DNA from: Lethocerus indicus
Taxonomy: Eukaryota > Arthropoda > Insecta > Hemiptera > Belostomatidae
Reading direction: 5' to 3'
DNA length: 64,000 bases
Assembly: GCA_019843655.1 (NCBI GenBank)
Contig: JACDQD010000004.1
Coordinates: 26,423,872-26,487,871, forward strand
The notes below the pieces were generated by a model. That model ran no database searches, was not told the origin of the DNA, and saw only the letters and a list, made by a program, of their open reading frames with translations. Position numbers and translations under genes: made by a program. This document shows positions 1-12,570 of the stretch, one piece after another. The number at the start of each line of letters is the position of its first letter. Within the stretch, counting starts at the first letter, position 1.

Positions 1-3000
1 AAGCTTAGCGCCCGCTTAGCGCCTCCAGGCTATCCCTTGTAAATCACTTTAACAGCAGTGTTCAAGACTGTATTCCAAACTCCTATTTTAAACACTTCCT
101 TCCAATACGCTATTCAGTTCTGTTTCAATTTGGTTTTCGATAAAGTGAATTGTTATCCAACGTCAGAAATTAAGCTACAACCACAACTTCTCATGTTACC
201 AGAAGTCAAAACCGGTTCAGCATAAGACCACATCGCCGAGTTGAGATGGGAAGAAAGATATTTCGAACCCTAACTATTGTATTAACGTGGGGACCATGAA
301 GATTTCTAAACTAATCTTTCGCTATTTATAAATACACTCGGTAAGTGCCTTACTTGAAATGTAATATAGGAAACTTATTTAAGCGGGCCTCAATATATCT
401 GTAATATTATTCTTATTTACATTTTGTTCAGATTAAGGATTCCAATTCACTCAGGAATCGCACAAAGTACAAGGTGATGAGACTGATAAATTTCCTTCAC
501 TTAGATGAAACTTTGACTTTACCTTGTTATACTTAATATTATTACGGGGGGAAGCCGCTATTAAGTCCCTTGAGGGAAATTATTAGAAAATTAAAAAGTA
601 CTCCTTACCCCAGGGTTGAATATTACATTGTAGAACAGTTTCATCCGAAAGCGATTAAACCAAACTTGATGAGAAAATAATAGTGGTAATATTTGAAGTT
701 GTGCTTATAAAACAAGAAAACTGTTTCCGGAATTTTTGTTTACGTTGCTCCGCTTCAGTCTAAAAACCTAAATGATAGTTTAGGTTCGATAGCTTTATAG
801 ATTGGAACCGCCAGATTTTTTATTAACATGGCATATTTGTTAATTTGTCATCTCTCCATTCCTTGGCCTAAAACAAGAGAGGCTCTCGAAATTCACCGTT
901 TTCGTGAAGAAAATTCATGAAAATCGCCCAAACGTGTAAATAAACGACATGAAAATTAAACTGTACATGCGTTGAGTTAAAATATTATCTGGAAGATCTC
1001 GAAGTGACACGAGTTAAACTCATTAAAAGTTGTATCAAAGAGGGGAAACAGTATGTTGCGCAAGCCGTGATAATTGAGACCTGCTCAGCGGCGGGAACAA
1101 CTGGTAAAAGAGAAAACTTTATTTTTATTTGGGGGGAAAAAAAGGCCGCCGAACGAAATTAATTCGAGTCGGGAACAAACAAACGTCGGGTCAGGGGGAC
1201 GATCGATCGACACAGGAATCCACTGTTAAGCAAGGCGAGCCAATTAATGCCGAAGGGAGGGTTTTTTTCCCCAACTTAATCGAATCTGGCTTATTGGGCG
1301 TACACCGCATGATCCAAGAGGGTGTATCTGTCTATCTGGACCAGATGTCAGGCATTCAGTTATTTGGTCTCAATGTTACCTACCCAGTAGCTCATTGGAG
1401 TCTTAAAATTAGATTAATTAAAAAGATCCTAGGCGTAGTAATCGTACCTTATAGGTTAATAATAGTCATTGTTGATTGCTTTGGCAATATAGCATGATCA
1501 ATCGAAGTTAATTTTCTTATTATTAATTTGTGTTTATTTTTAATTTTAACGCTCCAATCGTTCTTATTATAACTGACGTTAGTTTCTGCGGAAGCTTGAT
1601 GAGCCCTTTGAACAAATAACTGAACGTGTATTGTGCCAATAGCAGTATGTAGATTATTAACAGGATTATTAAAATAAAGCCGACTGTAGCGAATTGATCA
1701 ATAATTAGTTGGAATAATTATATTAAACGGGAGTATCATTATTACCTCATTAGTTACGCAACTGATGGGTTTTGGATTTGGATAGTATAAGCGCTGGAGG
1801 GATGTGGAGATCTAGTTATACCGATATTTATTAACTTAATTATTAAGTCTGCTTGTCGTGCAAAATTAGTAACTCGGTAAGCTTTAAAACAGTCACTGTT
1901 TTAGTAGGATTCGAGTTATTCAGGTTATGAAGTTATTCCGGATAATGTGTAGGACCAGAGAAGTGATCATTCCAAGTCTTTGCTTTACCTGGAAGAGGGT
2001 ATTACTGACGTATAAAATCGATTGTTGAATACAGTATATAATTCTGTGGCGGGGGGGGGGAGGAAATTATCTGGAAATGTTGAAAGAAGCTGGTTGAAAT
2101 AGCGGAAAGGGGAGAACCACGGCGACTAGATGGATAGAGCCAATAAGAAGACCATGCTCGGGTCATTGAGAAGCCAGAAGACTCAAATAGAGGCAGGGAC
2201 ATTCTGGAGATAGCCAGATCTATATTGTCTAGCAGCCGGAAATGGAAGTCATACTAGATAGGAAATGGCCAACGTCATCCTAGAATAATCTTCTTGTTAC
2301 TGGGAGCTTCTGCTTTCATCATTTCCCATGTTCTCATTTGGACATCAACGGTCGACAAATTCATAATTTAATGTAATTTCGGATAACAAAAGTAGATGTC
2401 ACAAAAGTTCTTACCGTCTCATTGATTGATTATTCTTTGAAATACAGTTTAGAAGTTTGTATTATTGGACCGGATTTAATTATCGAAGTATTCACTTTTC
2501 ATTGCACGCTAACTTTTCAAGAGGCGTTAAAATTAGTGTGTGAATAAAATGACTCCCATTTACTCTGGATTAATTCGTTTCAGCCATTCGGCTTAATTAA
2601 CTTCTATAATAATTTCTGCTTTGAATAAAGATTAAGTCGTTCCTGCCTTTAATTAAAAGTGACGTTTATTTTACAGGAATTAATTAATCAGCACAGCATC
2701 GGGACTATGAGTTTATTTTGTTGCATTTTAACCGTTATTGAAGGTTTATTATTATCTCCCCGTGCTGACGACCGGGCCCGGTTATTTCAGCCTTCGCTGC
2801 TAAGATATTAAAATTAATAGGCCACACAGTGCCGAATTATCTAGCCTTAGTCGTAATAATTATTGCGATCTCCTACCTACCAATTGCGATATTATCCGAC
2901 TGTAAATATTGTTTTCGGTTTTAGATAGTAATCTGCTGAATATTGGAGTTCAATTTCTGATTGTAATCCCGCTATTTACCGATTATGGAATGTTTAATAG

Positions 3001-5847
3001 AATTTGCTTAGGCTAAGTCTTAGGAAACTTCCAGTAAAAATAATATGGGGTGTAAAATGTTTGTTGAACTCTACAGTTTAAATTGGGTTTACCTGTATTA
3101 TATATATGTGGCGTCTATATTTGCGTTACGTAATAATTTTATTTGCAAGTGTTTAACGGACTGAACAGACCAGCCTAAGTTTGATGCTCCTGCCCCCCAA
3201 CCCCTGACCGAATGCAAATACAACTCAGGGCGATTTGCATCGTTACACGGGGCCCCACCTGTGGCCTGAATTAGAATAAACAATATAACTTTATAGCCTG
3301 GTCATTCATTAACGCTAACTCATAATTCATTGTACACTTTTCGTCCCAGTCATTAACGTAATATAGGCATATTTATGCGTACGGAACATTTTCTATAATG
3401 TGACTTGAAAATGGCCCTTTTAAAAAATATTAATTACTATTAATAATTAGGTTTCTTTGGTTTAATGAATAAAGTAACCAAAAGGTGTGGATTGAAATGG
3501 AAATAAATGTATTAAGAAATGTTTTCTTTAGAAGATGTAAGGAAAAAAACGGTTTCGAGGTAATAAATTAACGATTCAGGAATAACTGATATGCATTAAA
3601 GGCGAAAATTGGAATTTGTTTGTTTGAAATCCACTCACCGGTCGGAATCAGTTATTAGGACATTGCATCTCCCGCTGACCGCGCCCTATTACGTCGGTTT
3701 TACTCTGAATCCTGTACTACGTTGCGATATTTCGGTTTATTGCCTATGTCAAATATAGTATTGGTAACATAGGTGATTTATGCTTTGGGGAGCGTTATGT
3801 ATGAGGGCAACGTCGGCCTGGTGAATCGATGGGCGATGGGTGTGACTCCGACAGGTATGCTCCCTCCGATATGGCCGGACCCAATATTGATATTGACTTC
3901 GTCCTTACAAAATGCAAAGGGCTTATAATAAATGAACCGCCTTATTGAATAGTTTAATCCGAAGTTTAAACACGTTTCAGTATTTCACGCGTAGTTCCCA
4001 GACATATTTTCAGACCAAGGAAAATTTCCCAAGGGAATGTTTATTGTAGATTTTCTAAGGTAGAAAACGTAGCTTAGCAAATCAACGCTGGATTTAATAT
4101 AACCGAGGTAAATGCGTATATTTTTTGCGTATATTCTTAACTCGTAGATTATTCCATAATACAACAGTAGCATATATGATTTGTATAGAATTGTATAATC
4201 CAAATATCGTCCAATGACGAGTTTACTTAATTAAAACTCTAGTTTGTCTCTCTGTCAGTGATGAAATCGAGTACGTTACACATACCCGGAAAGAAAGACT
4301 AATTTCTTATTCGATTTTACGATATTATCGAAAAAAAAGTTTATGATTTATACGCACGATAGATATACACTGATAGTGATTCATGCACATTGTGAGGCTT
4401 CCGGCATTAATTGGACACTGCCGAACGTGACCCAGTTTCTTGTAAGGCCGAAATGGGCTCGGCGGGAACCCCGCGGTCTGGAGCCGGCGGCCGTTGAGGT
4501 CCGAAACCAGGACTGTAGTTCGGCCCTAAGGTGTTCAATATTTGATGAGCTGTGGCCGCTCACTGTCAGCTGCTCGTTCTGATCGGTCCTGGACTTAGGT
4601 TTAAGTTTAATACTGAGGGGGTGTGGAGGGAGGTGGTAGGATTGTCTGTGGAGGCCGCTTTGTTGTGGGGGCCGCCTCCGCGTTGATGAGACGGGGGGTA
4701 CGCCCTGGGGCAACTGACTTTCCTTTGTCGCGGGATTGCGCCACCAGGCCCCGCTTGTGCAACGGCCCCGATGTATAATTGTCGGGCGACGTACGCCCAT
4801 CTCTCCCCGTTGAAAAACGAGGCTTTAATTATAATACAGGCCCTCTAGTCTTCACTCCGCAGTTCATGTCGCAATCCTGGGGCCGATATCGCCCGCGACG
4901 GTAATTTTCCCCCGGGCGCGGAGACCCTCCTCCCCCACTTACCCTTCAGTAGTTGAATTAGAAACTGGGCTGCGGATTTTAATTAACGCTACCATACAAC
5001 GCTTAATGAGGTCGCGAAAAACAATTATAACTTTACCGGAATGCGAGTTATAACAAAATAGACGATTGTGCGAGAATTGGGTCACGAAAATCAATTAATA
5101 GTTATCCTCCAGGCGAGAAAGTCGTGCAACTTATTTCTCTAGTTAACAAGTGACCGACTATTCAAAAATGTATGAAGTGTTGTTACTTCCAACGAGCAGA
5201 AATAACGATTTTTGCTTTAAGTAAATAAGGTGTGGCCTGCCCTGGTTTTATTTGTCCACTTAAGGACCATTTCCGTAATAAATTCCAAGGTTGGACATTC
5301 GCCTAGACGGTGATGAAGTTTAGTGTTTCTTTTTTCTTTACTGTTAGCATCCTTTTACAAAATTATCGCCTAGAGACGGAATACGGCTATAACAAGTTTA
5401 TGTTTTACTGCGTTATAACTTGTTAAATCCGTCTATCAATTTTGACATGTTTCCATCGGCAAATTTGGACACGGCGACGAAACGTATTTTCTATTTTATT
5501 TTCTCTCGGAGTTGGAAAAGGGGGAAGTAAAGGCCCAACCTTGGGAAGGAACCGACTTCAATCGATCCTTCTGTCCAGCATATTTGCGAAGAATGTGACC
5601 GGAATGTTCAGGCTATGGCACCCTTCCTTTGCCAGAGGGCGATCCTTTATTTCGCATCAAATTATGTCACAACTTCTAGGAAGGTCCAGACCAATTTCTT
5701 CGGCCCTTCCACATACTATTTATGAGCTGACAGTTTTATAGTCACTGAGCTTAAAATAAATATGTCAGCATAGTTTCAAAATATATTCTAGTAATTGTGA
5801 AATTGATATTTATATCAGTATAAATTAAATACTAGGAACTCTATATT
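1..5847. other. No gene seen; AT-rich non-coding DNA
   Basis: The first 23 bases contain GCTTAGCGCC twice (3-12 and 14-23). A weak candidate exon at 432-473 (TTGTTCAG before, GTGATG after; 14 open codons) is too short to support. A GC-rich patch at 4430-4800 has overlapping open frames on both strands (139 codons minus at 4381-4800) with no recognisable product. The 99-codon frame at 5442-5741 is likewise unrecognised. Confidence 0.5.
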
Positions 5848-5941
5848 TAATACGGTAGTAGTTTTTTCTATGTTCCGTCTCCTCTCGCTGGTCTTTTGCC
5901 ACTATGAGAGGAGATAGGAGATAGAAAACACAACGATATTA
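5848..5941 (+). ncRNA. Candidate miRNA-like hairpin
   Basis: The two arms (about 5848-5893 and 5900-5941) pair over roughly 40 nt. The inner stem is TCTCCTCTC (5878-5886) with GAGAGGAGA (5906-5914). The next stem is TTTTCTAT (5864-5871) with ATAGAAAA (5921-5928). Mismatches and G-U pairs lie between them, and TAATA/TATTA closes the base. The loop is small, about 10-15 nt. Length and bulges resemble an animal pre-miRNA; neither arm matches a miRNA seed I recall. It could also be a remnant of a small inverted-repeat element. Either strand could be the transcribed one. Confidence 0.35.
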
Positions 5942-8900
5942 CAAACCCTCGCGGATTATTTTAAATAAATTTTAAGTATATTTTTGACTTTGACACCATA
6001 ACTCAAATAATGTCACGACAACTCTCGCAGTTCGAACTGTATATTGAAACTGGGCGGAGAGATACATCTAAAATCCTCATATCTAATTTTCATATTCGAA
6101 AGAATAAAAGAAAGACTACGAACTTATTTGGGGGTATTTTACGAATGTAATCTTTGTTGGGTCCAATTCGTTGGATCGATTTTTTGGGGGTGGCTTTCCT
6201 CGGGGCCTTGCGTTCGGTAAGGTCGGTATAATTTGCCAGACAGATGTTTTCCGAGAAAATCCAACTCGACCAAGCCGGAGAGAAGAGTTTTTGCGGGCCC
6301 CCGGGACGATTCCACTTCGGGCCTCATTTGAAGAAAATGAACGGTAAATTCGGTTATCCCGGTGAACACAAAATAAAACTATTTCTGAATGCTAGGAGGG
6401 CGGCGCGCCTCTACTCATTAAAGGAGGCCCGGACCGTTTCTTCGAAAAAAAAAACAACTGAAACTGGAACATTCCTCTTCGGATTCGGGTCAGTTTTCCA
6501 GCGATAAATCTTCAGCTGGGCCTGCCTGACAGTTCTCGGGAAAGAAAATTGAGTCCCCGGCGGTGGAAAACGTTAAAACACCGAGGGGAAAATGTCGATT
6601 ATTCATGCCCGCCGGCTCCGGACACCTCATCTGGAATGACTGTCGGCCGCCAACTACCTTTTATCGCCCCAAAAAAAACAATCCCGTACAGACAATGTTC
6701 ACACCTCGAGCAAATTTTCTCTTGACGCCAAAGGTTAAATGCCCCCGCCCGATCATACCGATGCAATTTTATAATTGAAAAAAAAATTATAAACAATTGA
6801 ACAAAGGATAAAGGCCGTAGACTGCATGTAGTCCCACATTATATTAATCAGGATGTACCACGATTAAATAAAAATTTAAAGATCCAATCGTACTTGATTC
6901 TGGGGATTGTGAACTTTCACTAAAGTGTGTACTGTTTTAAATTATTGTTGCCTAATGTAATCGACCGGTTGCACGTATACGAAAAATGGAACGATTATTG
7001 GCTCATGGTTGATGTAGGTTATTACCCAGATTGCTGGTGTCATTAGGCTTGTACGCTTGTATCCATGACGCATGGGGACGCTTTGAATATTATCATATCT
7101 AGTATTTCCCAAGAAGATCAGGTGTTTCAAGATAGTTGGGTGAAGTTCCAAGATAGTTAATTCTTCATTCCCCTGTTTCGTCGTGTGCTAGACCGGTTTG
7201 GTCCAGTACAATAGCTTCCGTAGTTTGTTCGTTAACAGATGCTTCCCTAATCTAAAGTGCGGGGCTCTCAATAGCACACGGATAATGATAGTAGTTTAAG
7301 GCGAATTTCAAAGTCGCCGGGAGTTAGACTGATAATTAACCTGACTGGGTTGAAAACTCTGTAGCGGACGGAATTCAGTTCTCAGTTCAAAAATGGCCTC
7401 TGTACTTGGGCCTTGTTGTAAGGCGGTTAATTTATCGACCGTTCCGATATATAATATCTAGGAAGACGGATGATATATTCCTGAAATGGGTGGAGAGTTC
7501 GCCCCGTCCGAAAGCAAAGTGAGTACCGTCTTGTGGGTGGGAGGGGGTGGTTGGCAGTAAGCCGGGCCTATTGAAAGCCAGCTGTTGGGCCCGGGGGCGG
7601 GTCCCCGACGTTAGTGTAAAAGCCGATGGAGAGGGCTCGACCCGGTTGTTAATGCAACCGGAAATGCCCCGCCGGTAGCGGGAATGCGCCCTCGACATTC
7701 TTAGCCGCCGGAGTATGCACAATCGCAATATGGCCCTACCCGGTGAAACTGGCGGTCATGTAATTGATCCTGTATTTATGGACCGGTCCAGTCTGCCGAC
7801 CAGGTCTCCGCCAGATCTAGATTTTTGTTTCTTTTTTTACTTTGCTCGGATATTTTTCGACGAGCAATCGGGCCGCTCCAGTTCTCACGCACAAATTACG
7901 TTGTTCAAAACGAACGGAGTTAATCAACCTTCTGTATTCATATTCGGACGTTTCCTGTTCTCTCCATATAGCCGTGATGTAACGACGTTACGTTGAATTA
8001 TATATAGGACCGAGCTGGCTCCCGAACACACTCGTCAGCCAGTCCCTTAGTTGTTCCCTTAATTCCCTTAATTATTAATTAGTTTTTTCATATTTTTTTC
8101 ATAATGTTATCTTTATGTTTACACCGTTAAACACTCATAATATTTTTCAATCGATTAACAAATATCTCAAGAACACGTCTCCGCAAACATGGCAATTATG
8201 TATCACAATCTTCCTTCCACGTCCTATTACCGTATTTTTTATTCTCCATTTTAAATATATAACTTAACCGGTGGATTTACATGTATAACTTAAACTTAAT
8301 ATTTCGGTGGAACCATTTGTACAGCATTTTCTAGGTCGACATTATTCGTTATTGTTACAGTAATGTTCCAGAACTTATTACTCGGTATAAGCGGAGAAAC
8401 TAGCGGTGCTAGCATGCGAAATTTTATCTAAGTTGAAATGGCACCTCCTTAAATGTCCTCAACGCTTTTTTTCTCCCCCTTTAGATCCTTTATTTCCGAG
8501 AATGTGGTCGGGCTTTATGACCCTCGTTTCCCCGAAGTTTATGATGTATTTCTTATTAGAGCGGTTACTTATTCATTCATTTACAAATAAAATGGGTACC
8601 GCTGAGATTACTCGACTAGAAAGTTGGAACGCTATACCTACGTATTATTCTATGACAGGATGAAACATTAAGCTGAAATTTTAATTTTAATTTACAATTT
8701 TTTTTTGTTCCAAGTGCGCTAATAATAATGTAGGAGGTAGAGGAATTCCGTGATCCAACTTCCTCGCCCTTAATGTTAAATTCCATCGCCAGAGGAGACG
8801 TCCGCTTCAATAATACGTGAGGCTCGCAAATGAATCTAATAAATATTGATAAGCCGCGCGCGAATATTTCCACCGCATTTCGACGTCCCGTAAAATTTTC

Positions 8901-11900
8901 CGGTCGCTGGACCGAAAATATACCTCGTACGTGCAACCCTTTTATTCCAGAAAGACTCTACCCCCATGCTCCGGGATTATTAAAGTGGCATCCACATTTC
9001 TCCGACGAGTATGGCTATTGCGGTTATAAGGATTTTCGTTCTCGTTATCTTACCAAATAACAAGTTGATTAGGATATGGAGTGAAATTTATTATATTTCC
9101 CCATAAATATCGCCAAAACCGAGTTGCTATTATTCTTGGAATCGTGAGAAAGGGACATATTCAAATTTTAGACACCAGGAGTCCGAAAAAACTCGTAGTT
9201 CCACAGTAATATAGCCCGCTATAAGTCGTTTATGGGCAGAATAGTACATCGAAATAATGTAATATAAAATAAGATACCATCAATATTGCAATTTCAACCC
9301 CATCCCTCATCTTGAACAAGGTTACGGTACCGATAAGAATAAGTAGTTTTAATTAATTTTTATAAATAATACTACAATTGTTAACATTATATAATATACT
9401 AGCACCATTTAAATTATCGTAGCACACAATCCTGTCGCGTTCGTCCGTGCCTATCGATTATGCCTATTTGCCACTTTCCAACTTATGCATTTCAAAATTA
9501 CTTTAAAGCAGGATTTGTATCACTTATCCGGTTTGGGAATGCCTCTGAGCTGGTCATTGCGAGAAGAAAGAAGAAAACCCCCAGTCTCTGGAACGTATCT
9601 GGGTTACACAGGATAGTGTAACCCTTTTATACCGTAATGGCTGTAAATGTGGCCGCGATATAAACAAGGGGAGCAGCATCCTCCCTCGGCCTGCCGCTTG
9701 CGCAAACACTGCCCGACTGACTGAGACTCTAATTAAAGCGAAAATAAAAAAAAGTCTTGGACTCGCGAAAACCGCTCCTCTGGAAAAGGGGGACACGAAC
9801 TGACACCGCCCGTTTGGGCTCGTATAATTATGTTAATCGGGCCCTCTACTCCAATCGTTATACAATACGCTCGTTCTCTAGTCTTTTTAATTTATGCCAT
9901 TCACGGTTGGGCAAGCAGCCGGGTCGGTCAAAAATTGTGGTTTACGCCGTATCGAAAATATTGCGCCATCTCTCATCCGTATTGAATTCGGTTTTCGGTA
10001 ATCGCGATTCATACGATAGGGCTATGGTCATTTTTTTATTAAATTCCGATCGCATGTTTAAATCAAAACGTTAAAGGTAATGATAAACTGAAATCACATT
10101 GTAAACCATAGTTAAAAGAGAGCGTAATTGAGACTGTTGGTTTTTACAAAGTGAAGACACACTAAGACTGGGGTTAAACAGGGTTTAGAACGGTTCGATA
10201 ACGAAAAATAAAATATACTCGCATACGCAGCCTGTAATAATATCACGTTAATAGGAGTTAAATATACCCCTGGTTGTCGGACTAAAAGAACTATTATCGC
10301 CCCCAAATGGGGCATACAAGAATGATTTCTGCTGCGCCATAAATTCCGTCCGTCGATGATGGCGAGGCCGGCAGTTGCGGACCATAAATTCAAGTCGAGA
10401 TAGTATAACGTGGAGCAACGTTATGTTACCGCTCGTTTGGTATTAGCAGTCTGTGTAATGAACACCTATTATTATTATGCATCATTAATAGTTAGGCAGA
10501 CGAGAAAGTAGGTCGATAAACAGGAGTAAATCAATTGTAAGTCTGTTTTAAAAATCCCGGGAACAGGAATTATTTGCTATACTGTTATTACATTGTTTTT
10601 CTGATTATTGTTTACGAAAGTAACTGGTTGTTCTATCGCCTATCGGTTCTTCAAATGATAATTGAATGAGCGATAATATAACGTAATTGTTTTTAATATC
10701 TTTAGGGGATCCGTTATGTGTTGAAAAGGGCGCCGACAATGTTACCAGATTGTCGGTTGTTCGGTCGACTGTGAGATTTGTGACCTACGGAAGTTGCTCC
10801 GAATTTCGCAACAAGTTAGCCAACTCTGCTCAGCGTTATTAGCTCGTGGTTTGGACGCCCTTATTAAATTATGAAAGGGCCTCTCAGGGACCGATTTTCT
10901 GATGGGAGTAAACTCCCCATTCTTATTACGGACTGCAGATATGAACGAATGCGAACCCATATATATTATTCATTTATTTAGCAATACTTTTATTCTTCCT
11001 GTTCCACACTTGTTCGCCAGTAGTTTCTCGTTAGTGCTCATTTACTATTTCGTGTCGGGTATTTATTGGTGTAAGCATGTAGGGAATAACTATTTTCTCA
11101 TCCAGACTTTTTTCACATTCTTAAGTCTTGGTAAAATAAATCCATTGAATGTTTATTATATTTAAGTTTTCCATAAATTACTTGCGTCTGCTGAACATAA
11201 TAATCGCTTATAAAATCAATATTTATTTAAAAATGATTCTAACCTAATCCTACCTTAAAGTAGGCGGTGGAATCTGTATATTGAGTTGTACAAAACCTAT
11301 TATGAATGAGGTTCAGCTGGGATCCCCTGTGGGAGGCGACTCATCGTGACGCCACATCATCGCGGCTCTTAAATCGGTCTGAGCTCGAAATTAATCTTGA
11401 TTTGAAATTGCTGTCGGGTCCTTCTAATGGGATGTCACACTATGTTAGATCGCGCCTCTCTCTATTAGACAACCGCCCGTGTACAGGCGACTTGTCCGAC
11501 CTAGTTAGCGTTTCGATATATAAAACCATCTCCCTATAATGGATCAATACAGTTCCTGTTATCCTTTTCTAACGAATTATCATTTTTTTGTGGTTAAATT
11601 GAAATAAACTATCGATTATTAAAAACGCGTCATTCGATCGTAAACCCAACAGTTGGATTTTCAAATGATTTTTTAATAACGTATTCTAGTATTCATGAAC
11701 TGAAAAATATTGTCGGCTTCCGCAACTCGATATCCCATCAGTATCATTTTCATACAATCATCCACATAACCCTATATTAATAATAACGATAAATGAAATT
11801 TTTTTATATTGCGTACGGTGTTTTCTATAGAATATATTTCATGGTAACTCGGAGATTCATTTTATAGCACAAGCACTGTGTACGTTCGAATATGAGCTAG

Positions 11901-12144
11901 AGGGATGTGTATGCGACATATTTGAGAAAAGAGCCAGCGTTATAAGTAGTTTAAGTGTGGCTGCCTGAATTGCCATAACACGTTATATATGTCGGTCTCT
12001 CTGAATACCTACATCATCTTTATTTAGTTTATATCTAAAGGATGCTCAAATTTAAAATATCCATACACACGAATCCCCGTAATAGCACTTTTTTATTCGC
12101 TCTTTTTTAATATCGTAGAAAGTCAATGCTTCATCTCCGGGTTT
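5942..12144. other. No gene seen; non-coding DNA
   Basis: AT-rich sequence with scattered open frames under 110 codons on both strands and no recognisable products. A TATATATAGG box at 7999-8008 has TCAGCC about 36 nt downstream, but no reading frame follows that would make it a convincing promoter. Confidence 0.5.
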
Positions 12145-12570
12145 TGGGCGAATAAAAGACGCCTACCCCGGGGATCCGATCCTCCCGATTTCTTTCGCCG
12201 CTTTTCCGGCCCCTGCCGCCCCCCGCAAATTAGCGGCAACGAGAGAATTGTGAGGGGCGGGGGCAGTTCATTAGCGGCCGTGAGTCGAGCGCCAGATCCC
12301 GGGCGCCGATTGGATTATACGCGGCCGAAGAGCGGCGCCCGTCCCCCGGCCCACTGTAAAACGGGGGCCGATAAAGCTCGACGCGCAGGGAGCGATAGAA
12401 GGAGAAAGTAAAGCCGCCAGCAGGAGGAGGGAGAGAGTGAGTGAAGTGGTCCCGGAGGGGGCGCCCTGCCCGAGCCGCCGCCACCGGCACCGGTTGCAGT
12501 CGACTTGTTGAACCCTTGTTTGTACTTCCTTCAAATACAAATACGCCCGGGCCCAGGAACACTCCCGGCT
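12145..12570. promoter_or_regulatory. GC- and CpG-rich island, possible promoter or 5' exon
   Basis: A block of about 425 bp with very high GC content and many CpGs sits in an AT-rich background. It contains GAGAGAGTGAG (GAGA-factor-like) and a possible donor GAGAGA|GTGAGT at 12431-12442. Frames of 74-110 codons are open on both strands, as GC-rich DNA favours, and none is recognisable. A TATA-less promoter or 5' non-coding exon is possible. Confidence 0.25.

Noticed and set aside
4381..4800. 139-codon minus-strand open frame
   Set aside because: GC-rich patch with overlapping open frames on both strands. The translation is Arg/Pro/Ser-rich without a domain.
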